DNA of 64,000 nucleotides, taken from assembly GCF_001651805.1 (NCBI RefSeq), contig NZ_CP015839.1, positions 496,001-560,000 of the forward strand, read 5' to 3'. Under the pieces are notes generated by a model. That model was not told the DNA's origin. It worked only from the letters and a program-made list of their open reading frames with translations, and made no database searches. This stretch comes from Marinobacterium aestuarii. Lineage in GTDB: Bacteria; Pseudomonadota; Gammaproteobacteria; Pseudomonadales; Balneatricaceae. Each line of letters opens with the position of its first letter. Within the stretch, counting starts at the first letter, position 1. Made by a program: the position numbers and the translations under genes. Below, one piece after another: positions 1 to 8,080 of this stretch.

Positions 1-1
1 T

Positions 2-520
2 GAGCTGGCCGATGCCGCGCGCAAGGGTGGTTTGCTGTCGCTGGAAGAAAAGGAAGTTGGCAACGCCTTTATGCAGCGCGGTATCCAGCTGCTGGTGGAC
101 GGGCATGATCCCGAAATTGTGCGCATGCTGCTGAACAAGGAAATGCGCCTGACGGTCGAACGCCACGATTTCGGCAGCCGCATCTTCCGTGCCATGGGGG
201 ATGTGGCGCCGGCTATGGGCATGATCGGCACCCTGGTGGGCCTGGTACAGATGCTCTCCAATATGAGTGATCCCAAGTCTATAGGCCCGGCCATGGCGGT
301 GGCGCTGCTGACCACCCTGTACGGCGCCATGATTGCCAACATGCTGGTGCTGCCCATTGCCGACAAGCTGGCGGTGCGCAAGGATCAGGAGGCGCTGAAC
401 CAGGCGCTGGTGATTGATGGTCTTCTGGCCATTCAGGCCGGCCAGAATCCGCGGGTTATCGAGCAGATGCTGCGCAACTACCTGCCGGAGAAAAAACGCC
501 TGGTAGCCGCCGCCGGATAG
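2..520 (+). CDS. pomA: Flagellar motor stator protein PomA/MotA, 5' truncated by the window edge
   Basis: Stator subunit that, with PomB, conducts ions (probably Na+) across the inner membrane to turn the flagellum. The frame is open from base 2, so the N-terminus and first two membrane segments lie outside the window. The visible 172 residues contain the hallmark fourth-loop/TM3-TM4 stretch, VAPAMGMIGTLVGLVQML followed by GPAMAVALLTTLYGAMIAN, which is characteristic of PomA rather than proton-type MotA. The gene ends 7 bases before pomB and is clearly co-transcribed with it. Identity is secure; sodium preference is inferred from family resemblance. Confidence 0.93.
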   Translation, partial: ELADAARKGGLLSLEEKEVGNAFMQRGIQLLVDGHDPEIVRMLLNKEMRLTVERHDFGSRIFRAMGDVAPAMGMIGTLVGLVQMLSNMSDPKSIGPAMAVALLTTLYGAMIANMLVLPIADKLAVRKDQEALNQALVIDGLLAIQAGQNPRVIEQMLRNYLPEKKRLVAAAG

Positions 521-527
521 CCGACCT

Positions 528-1460
528 ATGACCGATCAAACAGAATGTGAATGCCCGCCCTGCGAACCTGGCCTGCCGGCCTGGCTGGCGACCTTTGCCG
601 ATCTGATGTCGCTGCTGATGTGTTTCTTCGTGCTGCTGCTGTCCTTTTCCGAAATGGATGTGCTCAAGTTCAAGCAGCTGGCAGGTTCCATGCGCGAAGC
701 CTTTGGCGTACAGAATCAGATCAAGGTGGAAGACATTCCCAAGGGTACTTCTGTCATTGCGCAGGAGTTCAGCCCGGGGCGGCCGGAGCCAACACCGCTG
801 AACGAAGTGCGCCAGATGACCATCAACAGTGACCTGAATACACTGGATGTACGCTCCAAGGAAGGCGAGAACGACACACCGGACAAGTTCAGGGGCAGTG
901 TTGAGGCACTGCTCAAGCAGCTTGCCAAGGAAGCGGAGCAGGAAGCCATCGAATTTGCCGCGGCACTGGCGAAAGAAATTGGTGATGGTTCGGTGGAAGT
1001 GGAAACCGATGGCGCCAAAATTATCATTCGCGTAAAGGAGAAGGGGTCTTTTGACTCGGGTTCGGCCGAACTCAAGTTTGACTCCATTCCTATCATCGCC
1101 AAGATCCGTGATGTCCTGCTGAACGTGAACGGCACTGTTGCCGTGCAGGGGCACTCTGACTCCATCCCGTATTCGGGCCGGCGCTTCGAGTCCAACTGGG
1201 ACCTGTCGGCCGCGCGGGCGCTGGCGGTTGCACACGAACTCTTTGCCGACAGCCGCATGGATCAGTCGCGCTTCACGGTCAGTGGTCTGGCGGCGACCCG
1301 TGCCCTCGTGCCCAATGATACGCCGGAAAACCGCAGTCTTAACCGTCGGGTTGAGATAGTGATTCAAAAGGGCAAGGATGAAGAGGCGCTGCTGCCGTTA
1401 CAGTCCAGGCCTGAGGGGGACACCGAGGGCCAGGCGCTGCGACCGGGTGACATTTTCTGA
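528..1460 (+). CDS. pomB: Flagellar motor stator protein PomB/MotB
   Basis: Partner of PomA in the stator; anchors the complex to peptidoglycan and carries the ion-binding aspartate. The 310-residue protein has a short cytoplasmic N-terminus, one membrane helix beginning FADLMSLLMCFFVLLLSFSE with the critical Asp at residue 25, a linker, and a C-terminal OmpA-like peptidoglycan-binding domain (about residues 170-290: GHSDS, NWDLSAARA, NRRVEI). The length fits PomB/MotB. The N-terminus is cysteine-rich (CECPPC before the helix), which is slightly unusual. It is followed by a strong terminator, so pomAB ends here. Confidence 0.94.
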   Translation: MTDQTECECPPCEPGLPAWLATFADLMSLLMCFFVLLLSFSEMDVLKFKQLAGSMREAFGVQNQIKVEDIPKGTSVIAQEFSPGRPEPTPLNEVRQMTINSDLNTLDVRSKEGENDTPDKFRGSVEALLKQLAKEAEQEAIEFAAALAKEIGDGSVEVETDGAKIIIRVKEKGSFDSGSAELKFDSIPIIAKIRDVLLNVNGTVAVQGHSDSIPYSGRRFESNWDLSAARALAVAHELFADSRMDQSRFTVSGLAATRALVPNDTPENRSLNRRVEIVIQKGKDEEALLPLQSRPEGDTEGQALRPGDIF

Positions 1461-1500
1461 TACAGCCAGTTTTCCGGGGCTCTCCAGTCCGGATCTCCAG

Positions 1501-1536
1501 CCATAAAAAAACCGTCTTGCGACGGTTTTTTTATGG
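1501..1536. terminator. Bidirectional rho-independent terminator between pomB and cytochrome c5 gene
   Basis: A perfect 16-bp stem (CCATAAAAAAACCGTC) closed by TTGC, with A- and T-tracts on either side, so it can terminate pomB transcripts on the plus strand and the convergent cytochrome gene on the minus strand. Confidence 0.9.
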
Positions 1537-1566
1537 CTGCTGCAGCCTGTAGGGCTTGGCTGGCGC

Positions 1567-1872
1567 TTACTTGGCAGCGTCCAGCATGTACTGGATGGCT
1601 GCGGTCAGCTCAGTGTCGGAGCAGTCCATGCAGGTGCCCATGGGGGGCATGGCGTTGATGCCACTTTTGGCGCTGGCCAGCAGGCTCTCGACGCCTTTGG
1701 CGGCACGGGGTGCCCACTCTTCGGCATTGCCAAGCTTGGGAGCGCCAGCGATGCCCGCTGCGTGGCAAACGCCACATTTGGTGTTGTAGATTTCTTCTCC
1801 GCCGCGCTCGGCGTTGGCGGTCATGGGCAGGGAAAGCGCAGCAACTGCTGCCAGGATCAGTGTTGTTTTCAT
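1567..1872 (-). CDS. Cytochrome c5-family periplasmic c-type cytochrome
   Basis: Small periplasmic electron carrier of 101 residues. A typical Sec signal peptide (MKTTLILAAVAALSLPMTANA) is followed by the heme attachment motif CGVCH (Cys33, Cys36, His37) and a distal Met in the AMPPMG segment. A further cysteine pair in GTCMDC near the C-terminus is the cytochrome c5 hallmark. It is a single gene converging on pomAB. It would shuttle electrons between the bc1 complex or dehydrogenases and a terminal oxidase; the exact partner cannot be told from sequence. Confidence 0.9.
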   Translation of the reverse strand: MKTTLILAAVAALSLPMTANAERGGEEIYNTKCGVCHAAGIAGAPKLGNAEEWAPRAAKGVESLLASAKSGINAMPPMGTCMDCSDTELTAAIQYMLDAAK

Positions 1873-2064
1873 CGTTGTTATCCCTCAAGGCTCATTAGGT
1901 CGGCTCAAAAACAACCGAAGTTTAGGACCAGTCTCTCCCTATTGTAAATAGACTACTGGCAGTGAATGACGGCTGAACGTCGGCGGGAGCATTGGCTGGG
2001 CAAGACGCTAATGAGCGGGAATGAACGTTTGAATCAGCTGAGCGAGGCTGGGTTTTCTGCCTGC

Positions 2065-2268
2065 TCAGCGACGCAGGGAAATGGCGAAATCCGCCTGGCC
2101 ACGCAGTATGCGCGCCTGTTGCTGTTGCTGGTTGTGCTGGGATTGAAGTTCGCACAGCGCCTGCTCGACCGCTGCCCGGGGGGCGATAATCAGGTTGCGG
2201 ATTTCATCTTTCGAATAACCCTGTTTAAGCAGCTGTTTGAGCTGGGTGCTCAGTTTATTGTGATCCAT
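2065..2268 (-). CDS. Small hypothetical protein, 67 aa
   Basis: Short protein I do not recognise. It is predicted to be mainly helical (LSTQLKQLLKQGYSKDEIRNLI, then a glutamine-rich helix) without signal peptide or membrane segment; the first half could form a small helix-turn-helix-like fold. A good ribosome-binding site (GGAG about 10 bases before the ATG) supports translation. It lies alone between the cytochrome gene and the peptidase lipoprotein gene, on the same strand. An overlapping reading frame on the plus strand has no comparable start signal. Confidence 0.5.
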   Translation of the reverse strand: MDHNKLSTQLKQLLKQGYSKDEIRNLIIAPRAAVEQALCELQSQHNQQQQQARILRGQADFAISLRR

Positions 2269-2354
2269 TGGCTAATATCTCCATTATTGTTAGGCACATT
2301 TATACGCGATTTTGATTGCAGATTTGTTGCGGTGGTTTTGGCAGCAGGCTTATT

Positions 2355-3362
2355 TCAGTTTTGACTGGCGCTGCAGCTGGGCAGCGCGACGCACTGGGAT
2401 GAGGTTGTGCGTGAGACTCGGGTTTTACCAGAGAGTTCCTGCAGGCTGTCCTGGAAGGCGCTGTTGGCGGGTGCCAGCTGTACGGCGCAATTGACCGCCT
2501 GCAGCGCAAGCCGACCACAGCCTTCGGCATTCAGGCTGTAAGCGAGGTTATTCCAGGCGTCAGCGGCATCGGGCTTTTGGGTCAGTGCCCGGCGAAATGC
2601 CTGGCTGGCGGGCTTGGCATGGCCTGCGGCCAGTTCCGCATTGCCGAGCGCCATGGACACCAGGTAATCATCGGGCCAGCGCTGACTGGCACTGTGCAGA
2701 CTGCGAAGTGCGGCCGGCGCATTGGAGGCTTCCAGCTCCAGGGTGGCCCGTACGACGTCAAACGGCGTGGTCTGCAGTGGCAGCTGCCCAGGGGGGAGGG
2801 CTAGCAGAGCCCAGCGGTTACTGCGCTCCCAGGTGCGTTCAAACAGCTTCAGCGGTGTGATGCGTCGTTGTTCGGTACCGGAGCGCAGGATGACGTTTTG
2901 CGCCTGCAGATCAAAGCCGACGATCACGGCGTAATGCCAGCGCGGAATGATATCCAGCCCCAGATTCTGCATGACTACCACGGGGCGCCCGGCGGCAACT
3001 TCAGCCAGCAGCCCTTTTAGCTGGGTCGGTGCTTCCATGGCCAGCATGCCATGACGCCGCGCTGCAACTTTCATCTCGATCTGCAGGCTGCCGCCGCGTT
3101 CGGGGATATAGATCTGTGGCACCAGGGCGTCGGGCGTGGTGCGCAGCTGGTCATTGTTCAGCACGGTGGCCAGGGCCGCAGGGCCGCACTGATAGAGTTC
3201 CTGTGGATAAAACGGGACTTCGGTGAGTTCGATGGACACCGGCAGGGTGTCGGACAAAATGGCTAGCTGGTCGCTGGAAAAGCGTGTAGCACAACCGCTG
3301 AGCAGGAGCAGGCAAAGAGCCCCCGCCGTCAGCAAGACGGCGGGGTTCAGGCGCTTAAGCAT
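2355..3362 (-). CDS. PA2778-family lipoprotein: C39-like cysteine peptidase with TPR repeats
   Basis: Predicted outer-envelope lipoprotein of 335 residues. The signal peptide ends in a lipobox (LLSGC, Cys24). A C39-like papain-fold peptidase domain follows, with the catalytic cysteine in YQCGPAALATVL (Cys59) and the catalytic histidine in RWHYAVIVGFD (His143). Residues about 180-310 form TPR-like helical repeats (DAADAWNNLAYSLNAEG). This arrangement matches the family named after Pseudomonas aeruginosa PA2778, whose substrate is unknown to me. It starts 2 bases after the PA2779-like gene, so the two are translationally linked. Confidence 0.85.
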   Translation of the reverse strand: MLKRLNPAVLLTAGALCLLLLSGCATRFSSDQLAILSDTLPVSIELTEVPFYPQELYQCGPAALATVLNNDQLRTTPDALVPQIYIPERGGSLQIEMKVAARRHGMLAMEAPTQLKGLLAEVAAGRPVVVMQNLGLDIIPRWHYAVIVGFDLQAQNVILRSGTEQRRITPLKLFERTWERSNRWALLALPPGQLPLQTTPFDVVRATLELEASNAPAALRSLHSASQRWPDDYLVSMALGNAELAAGHAKPASQAFRRALTQKPDAADAWNNLAYSLNAEGCGRLALQAVNCAVQLAPANSAFQDSLQELSGKTRVSRTTSSQCVALPSCSASQN

Positions 3363-3364
3363 AG

Positions 3365-3772
3365 TTAGCGGACGGGGTGCACGAAGTTGAAGATATTGGT
3401 TGCACCCAGCATGTCGGTAATGATGAAGATGATAAAGATCAGCACTATGGCACCCAGCACGCCGGCACCGGCGGGAAGGGAGTCGATCTGCTGGTTAAGG
3501 TCGGCGACTTCTGCTGCGGACATGTCGGCAACACGCATCTGTGCATCAACGGGATCGACACCAAAGGCGCTGAGCTGTTCTGCAATATCATCGCGCTGAA
3601 TCAGGGTTATCAGTTTTTCGCGATCCGCATCGGTGGCCGCGACACTCTGGGGCGCGATCATGGATGAGGTGGATACGGGGGCGGCCTGGGCCAGACCCGA
3701 GATGAGTAGCATGCAGGCCATCATGATATGGGCTACAAAAGAACGGACGATGCGGGATTGCTGCATTAGCAT
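3365..3772 (-). CDS. PA2779-family small membrane protein
   Basis: A 135-residue protein with an N-terminal signal or membrane segment, a central helical region with a DPVDAQMRVADMSAAEVADL stretch, and a C-terminal transmembrane helix (GAIVLIFIIFIITDMLG) ending FNFVHPVR. This is the signature of the PA2779 family, which occurs directly upstream of PA2778-type peptidases. It probably forms a membrane partner of the lipoprotein encoded 2 bases downstream. A GGAGG-type site precedes the start. The function is not established. Confidence 0.85.
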   Translation of the reverse strand: MLMQQSRIVRSFVAHIMMACMLLISGLAQAAPVSTSSMIAPQSVAATDADREKLITLIQRDDIAEQLSAFGVDPVDAQMRVADMSAAEVADLNQQIDSLPAGAGVLGAIVLIFIIFIITDMLGATNIFNFVHPVR

Positions 3773-3953
3773 TGAAAACCTCCTTGAGGCTGTACCGGCA
3801 GGTGCCGGTCTTGGCCTATGGTTTTTACACCTGAATGAAGCTTAGTCGCGTGTGAATGAATATGGGATGAACCCGTTGAATTCAATCATGGTTTTACGCG
3901 CCTGTTACCTTAAAATAGTCGACCTTTGGCGTAATGACAGGACATAAGGGAAT

Positions 3954-4844
3954 ATGACGAATCTATTATTGGTCACCCTGCTGTGGGCGGTTTCGTTCAG
4001 TCTGATCGGTGAGTACCTCGCAGGTCAGGTCGACAGCTACTTTGCCGTGACCACCCGTATTGTGCTGGCGGGGCTTATTTTCCTGCCCCTGACGCGCTGG
4101 CGCGGGGTTCCGGCCCCCTTGCGCGTCGGGATTAGCGTTGTGGGGATGCTGCAGTTCGGTCTCACTTATCTGTGCCTGTACCGCTCGTTCGAGTACCTCA
4201 GCGTGCCGGAGGTGCTGCTGTTCACTATTTTCACGCCACTTTATGTGACGCTGATCGACGATGCCCTGAACCGGCGTTTCTCGCTGGCCCCGCTGATCGG
4301 CACGGCACTGGCGGTGCTGGGCGCGGCCATTATTCGTTACGACGGTCTGAGTGACGATTTCCTGTCTGGCTTCCTGCTGTTGCAGCTGGCCAATCTGGCG
4401 TTTGCCGCAGGCCAGGTGGGCTACGCCAATCTGATGCGGCGCTATCCCACGGATCTGCCGGCCTGGCGCAGCTTTGGCTACTTTTTCGCAGGTGCCTTGC
4501 TGGTGGCGCTACCGTCTTTCCTGCTGCTGGGCAATCCCGACAAACTGCCGGCAACGCTGCTGCAGTGGAGTGTGCTGGGCTGGCTGGGCATAGTGGCGTC
4601 GGGGCTGGGGTTCTACTTCTGGAATCGCGGTGCCTGCAAGGTGGATGCGGGCACGCTGGGCATCATGAATAACGCCCTGGTGCCCGCCGGTCTGATCGTC
4701 AATCTGCTGATCTGGAATCGTGATGCCGATCTTGGGCGTCTGGCTGTTGGCGGCGGCGTGATAGGACTCTCACTCTGGGTGAATGCGCGCTGGAAGCAGT
4801 GGTTTGCTAAAACTCCTGCAACCCGATCAGGCCATGTGCTCTGA
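3954..4844 (+). CDS. DMT-superfamily (EamA) transporter
   Basis: Inner-membrane transporter of 296 residues with about ten hydrophobic helices in two EamA repeats, the usual size for the drug/metabolite transporter superfamily. These proteins typically export amino acids or other small metabolites; the substrate cannot be read from sequence. The ATG has a clear Shine-Dalgarno (AAGGGA). It is a stand-alone gene divergent from the PA2779/PA2778 pair and convergent with the porin gene. Confidence 0.85.
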   Translation: MTNLLLVTLLWAVSFSLIGEYLAGQVDSYFAVTTRIVLAGLIFLPLTRWRGVPAPLRVGISVVGMLQFGLTYLCLYRSFEYLSVPEVLLFTIFTPLYVTLIDDALNRRFSLAPLIGTALAVLGAAIIRYDGLSDDFLSGFLLLQLANLAFAAGQVGYANLMRRYPTDLPAWRSFGYFFAGALLVALPSFLLLGNPDKLPATLLQWSVLGWLGIVASGLGFYFWNRGACKVDAGTLGIMNNALVPAGLIVNLLIWNRDADLGRLAVGGGVIGLSLWVNARWKQWFAKTPATRSGHVL

Positions 4845-4895
4845 TCAGGCAAAGTGCCGTGCCTGAGCCTGCTGGCGTGCAGCGGGCCTGCGGCA

Positions 4896-5618
4896 TCAGA
4901 GTGACTTGCTGATCGAAAGCACCCAGGCGTCCTGATTGGCGAGGTGGCCGCTGTTGATGCGCCAGGCGGCGTCTATATCGGTGTTCATATAGGCGAGGGC
5001 GATGTCTAGGCCGGCCCAGTTGCCCGACAGCGTCAGGCTGTAGTCGTTGTATTCATCCAGGCCCACGGCGGCGGGGTCGTCAAAATAGCTGCCAAAGGAG
5101 TGGCCGGCGTGAATGCCCAGGGCAAGTTCCGCCGGCAGCGCCAGACTGTAGTTGGCTTCGATATAGCTGTAGTCCTCGCCGCTGTTGAAGTAATCTTCGG
5201 CGTACCAGTACGCCAGCCGGGCGGGCCCGAGATCCATGCCCAGGCTAAGCTCGTTGTAATCCGCACTGGTGATGGCGCCGGGATAGAAGTAGCGGTACAG
5301 GCTGAGGTCATAACTGATGCCGTCGCGGATTTCGCCGTAGTAGCCGGCATAGATATCCAGTTCGACGCTTTCATCGTTGTCATAGGCATCGCCCGCGGCG
5401 TAGAAGTCCACATTGCTGCCCCAGACGCCGGCGAAGAAACCGGATGCATGACTGTAATCCAGCCCGCCCTGCAGCGCCGGATCTTCACCACTTTGGCTGA
5501 TTCCCCGAAAACGGTAGTCGCTGGTGAGGCTGACGTTGCCGCTGATTTCGGCCTGTACCAGGGCCGCTGGGGTGATGAGTGCAAGGCCTAGCAGGGTCTT
5601 TGCGAGCAGGTTTTTCAT
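4896..5618 (-). CDS. TorF-family putative outer-membrane porin
   Basis: A 240-residue beta-barrel candidate. The start is placed at MKNLLAK because a Sec signal peptide ending in VQAEI follows directly; a longer upstream extension is possible but carries no signal features. The mature start ISGNVSLTSDYRFRGISQSG is the family signature (TorF / Gcw_chp, conserved in proteobacteria). The remainder alternates aromatic and polar residues as in outer-membrane strands and ends near a C-terminal aromatic-rich strand (DAWVLSISKSL). The cargo is unknown. Confidence 0.85.
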   Translation of the reverse strand: MKNLLAKTLLGLALITPAALVQAEISGNVSLTSDYRFRGISQSGEDPALQGGLDYSHASGFFAGVWGSNVDFYAAGDAYDNDESVELDIYAGYYGEIRDGISYDLSLYRYFYPGAITSADYNELSLGMDLGPARLAYWYAEDYFNSGEDYSYIEANYSLALPAELALGIHAGHSFGSYFDDPAAVGLDEYNDYSLTLSGNWAGLDIALAYMNTDIDAAWRINSGHLANQDAWVLSISKSL

Positions 5619-5745
5619 TCTTGTTAGTCCATCCTGTGGTGGGATCAGGCGCGCAACAGCAGCGTCTGGGCCCACACTATTGCCTGTTTGAGAACAGCGT
5701 CTCAATACCCTTTAGGGGGTAATCGGAGTGCGTCAGGCCGCCGAG

Positions 5746-6600
5746 CTAGGCCGCTGAACACAGCCTGATCAGGCGTTTGGCCAGATCCTCGATGCGTGCT
5801 GGTGCCGGGCTCTGGTAATGCAGTGCCAGTTCGATGGAACTGGGCGCGATAAAGCCCTGCTCCGGTGTCAGGCGCAGGTGGCCGGGGTGTGCCATGCGAC
5901 TGGGCAGCAGGCTGACGCCCAGGCCATCCGCTACCGCCGCGCGCAGGCTTGCCAGGCTCGCGCTGAGGTAGCTTATGCGCCAGCGCCGGCCGGCGCTTTC
6001 CAGCGCATGAATCATCTCGTCGCGATAGAGCCCGCCCGGCGGAAACATCACCAGCGGCAAGGGGTCCTGCAGCTGGGTCGGCGCCCGGGCGCTGTCGAAC
6101 CACTCCAGCGGCTCTGGCCAGCTGGCTTGAGCGGCGGCCTGGCCACGGCGCTGCTTGATCAGTATCAGTTCAAAGGCGCCGGCGCCAAACTGCTGCCACA
6201 GGCGGGAGCTCAGGTCGCTGGTGACTTCCAGCCGGATATTGGGGTGGGCTTTGGCGAAGGCGGCCAGGGTGGGAGTGAGGCGCTCGGCGGAAAAGTCCTC
6301 CGCCACGCCTATGCGCAACTCTGCGGCGTTTTCTCCCGCCTGGATCTGTTCGACAGCCTCATGCATCAGGTTCAACAGGCGCCTGGCATAGCCCAGCAGG
6401 TGCTGCCCCTGTTCGCTGGCCTGCACATAGCGACCACGCCGGTCCAGCAGCGTGCAGCCAAGCTGTTCCTCCAGACGGCGGATCTGCTGGCTGACGGTGG
6501 ACTGACTCAGGTGGACGCGCTCGCCGGCGCGGGTGAAACTGCCACTTTCGATGACTGCAACAAAGCTGCGCAGCAAAACCGGATCAAGGGTCGTAAACAT
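5746..6600 (-). CDS. LysR-family transcriptional regulator
   Basis: DNA-binding regulator of 284 residues. The N-terminal winged helix-turn-helix (FVAVIESGSFTRAGERVHLSQSTVSQQIRRLE, residues about 10-45) is followed by a LysR substrate-binding domain. The ATG at 6600 is preferred over an in-frame one five codons upstream, which would add only MDYRI. It is transcribed divergently from a CynX/NimT-type MFS transporter, the usual arrangement when a LysR protein controls its neighbour. The inducer is unknown. Confidence 0.9.
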   Translation of the reverse strand: MFTTLDPVLLRSFVAVIESGSFTRAGERVHLSQSTVSQQIRRLEEQLGCTLLDRRGRYVQASEQGQHLLGYARRLLNLMHEAVEQIQAGENAAELRIGVAEDFSAERLTPTLAAFAKAHPNIRLEVTSDLSSRLWQQFGAGAFELILIKQRRGQAAAQASWPEPLEWFDSARAPTQLQDPLPLVMFPPGGLYRDEMIHALESAGRRWRISYLSASLASLRAAVADGLGVSLLPSRMAHPGHLRLTPEQGFIAPSSIELALHYQSPAPARIEDLAKRLIRLCSAA

Positions 6601-6616
6601 TATTCGATAGTCCACT

Positions 6617-6636
6617 GATATTTAGTTGGATATTTA
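6617..6636. promoter_or_regulatory. Candidate LysR operator: tandem GATATTTA repeat
   Basis: In the 109-base divergent spacer, the octamer GATATTTA occurs twice (6617-6624 and 6629-6636) separated by GTTG. It is flanked by an inverted pair ATTATTC (6599-6605) and GAATAAT (6643-6649). AT-rich direct or inverted repeats in such spacers are typical LysR targets, but no classical T-N11-A site is unambiguous. Confidence 0.35.
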
Positions 6637-6709
6637 ATTTATGAATAATACGGTCAACCTTTAGACTGAAGCCAGTAGCAAGAGCAAAGCCTGATAATCC
6701 GGAGAGTGA

Positions 6710-7972
6710 ATGAATAGTCTACCGCCAGCCGGGCAACCGGCGTCCCTGGTCATGGCAGCAGATGCAACGGCAGCGCCGGTTGTGGGGCACAGCGCGGGCC
6801 TGTGGGGGTTCGCGTTGCTGTTGCTGGTGGGGCTGAATCTGCGGCCTTTTCTGACGTCGGTCGGGCCCGTACTGAATACGCTGCAGGCCGATACTGGCAT
6901 GGGGCACGGCATGGCGGCGATCCTGACGACCCTGCCCTTTGTCATGATGGGATTGCTGGCACTGGCAGGCGCCGCTCTGGCCCAGCGCTTTGGCGAGCAG
7001 CGCACGCTGCTCTGTGCCCTGCTGCTGCTGGCGCTGGGGTGCGGCGCCCGTTTGCTGGCGGACTCAGCTACCAGCCTGATACTCACCGCCATACTGGCCG
7101 GAACCGGCGTTGCCACGGTGCAGGCGCTGATGCCGGGTGTCTGCAAGCGCTGGTTCGCCGGGCGTATTGCTTTGGCCATGGGCTTGTATTCGGCGGCGCT
7201 GGTGGGCGGCGGTGCCCTGGGGGCACTGGTCAGTCCTGCGCTGGTGACGCTGACGGCAGACTGGCGGCCGGGGCTGGCGATCTGGGCCTTGCCGGCGTTG
7301 CTGGCCTGGGGTCTGTGGCTGTGGCGAGCGCCAGAGAGCAGCGCGGCCGCTGACCCTGCGTCGGAAGCTGTGTCGGTGCGCGCATGCTTTGGCCGTCGGC
7401 GGGCCTGGTTGCTGGCGCTCTATTTCGGCCTGGCCAACAGCGGTTATGCCAGCCTGGTGGCCTGGTTGCCGTCTTTTTATGTTGATCAGGGGGTGGATGC
7501 ACAGTCGGCGGGGAGCCTGCTGGCCTGGATGGCACTGTTTCAGGCCGCCGCAGCCTTGCTGATGCCTCTGAGCGTGCGCGGCTCGCTCGATAGGCGCGTC
7601 GGACTCTATGTGGTCATGCTGTTGCAGCTGCTGGGTTTTGCGGGCTTTGCCCTGGCGCCCCAGGTCGCGCCCCTGCTGTGGGTCGCGCTGGCGGGCTTTG
7701 GCTTGGGAGGCTGCTTTTCCCTCTGTCTGATTGTCAGTCTTGATCATCTGCCGGGTGCCCGCGCCGCCGGCGCCCTGGCGGCCTTTGTGCAGGGTATCGG
7801 TTTCCTGATTACCGCCGTCGGCCCCTGGCTGGTGGGGGCGCTGCGTGATGGCGGCGGTGATTTTACTGATGCCTGGTGGCTGCACGGGGCCATTGCCTTT
7901 GGCATGCTGCTGGTGAGCGTGCGCTTTAATCCCGCCGGTTACGGGCGCAGCATGACGCGCCTGGGGGCTTGA
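6710..7972 (+). CDS. MFS transporter, CynX/NimT family
   Basis: Major facilitator of 420 residues with about twelve membrane helices. The segment GLNLRPFLTSVGPVLNTLQ after the first helix and the repeat layout resemble the cyanate/nitroimidazole (CynX/NimT, YeaN) branch. It would export or import a small anion or drug; the substrate is unproven, and no cyanase gene is adjacent. It is divergent from a LysR regulator. Its 3' end overlaps the predicted heat-shock promoter of the downstream small heat-shock gene. Confidence 0.85.
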   Translation: MNSLPPAGQPASLVMAADATAAPVVGHSAGLWGFALLLLVGLNLRPFLTSVGPVLNTLQADTGMGHGMAAILTTLPFVMMGLLALAGAALAQRFGEQRTLLCALLLLALGCGARLLADSATSLILTAILAGTGVATVQALMPGVCKRWFAGRIALAMGLYSAALVGGGALGALVSPALVTLTADWRPGLAIWALPALLAWGLWLWRAPESSAAADPASEAVSVRACFGRRRAWLLALYFGLANSGYASLVAWLPSFYVDQGVDAQSAGSLLAWMALFQAAAALLMPLSVRGSLDRRVGLYVVMLLQLLGFAGFALAPQVAPLLWVALAGFGLGGCFSLCLIVSLDHLPGARAAGALAAFVQGIGFLITAVGPWLVGALRDGGGDFTDAWWLHGAIAFGMLLVSVRFNPAGYGRSMTRLGA

Positions 7973-7997
7973 AACTGTGCCGCGTCGTTCTTATGTA
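7968..7997 (+). promoter_or_regulatory. Sigma-32-like promoter of the small heat-shock gene
   Basis: CTTGAAA (7968-7974) matches the heat-shock -35 element. After 14 bases, TCTTATGTA (7989-7997) resembles the CCCCATnTA -10. The spacing is right for sigma-32 and would place the transcript start near 8004, giving an approximately 77-base leader. The -35 overlaps the last codons of the MFS gene. Confidence 0.55.
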
Positions 7998-8002
7998 ATA
8001 AG

Positions 8003-8080
8003 TGCAGGGGCCGGGTCTCGATGGGATCGGTTGCCTGCAAGGTTGTTTTTGTTTCCTGTCGCTCCGAAGGAGGATATGTC
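8003..8080 (+). promoter_or_regulatory. ROSE-like RNA thermometer in the ibpA leader
   Basis: The leader can fold into an upstream hairpin (TGCAGG 8003-8008 with CCTGCA 8034-8039) and a start-proximal hairpin. In the latter, TCGCTCC (8059-8065) pairs with the ribosome-binding site GGAGGA (8069-8074) around a GAA loop. A U-U/C-G-C-U motif opposing the AGGA with a bulged G is the hallmark of ROSE elements controlling ibpA-type genes. I infer temperature-dependent opening; it has not been tested. Confidence 0.6.
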
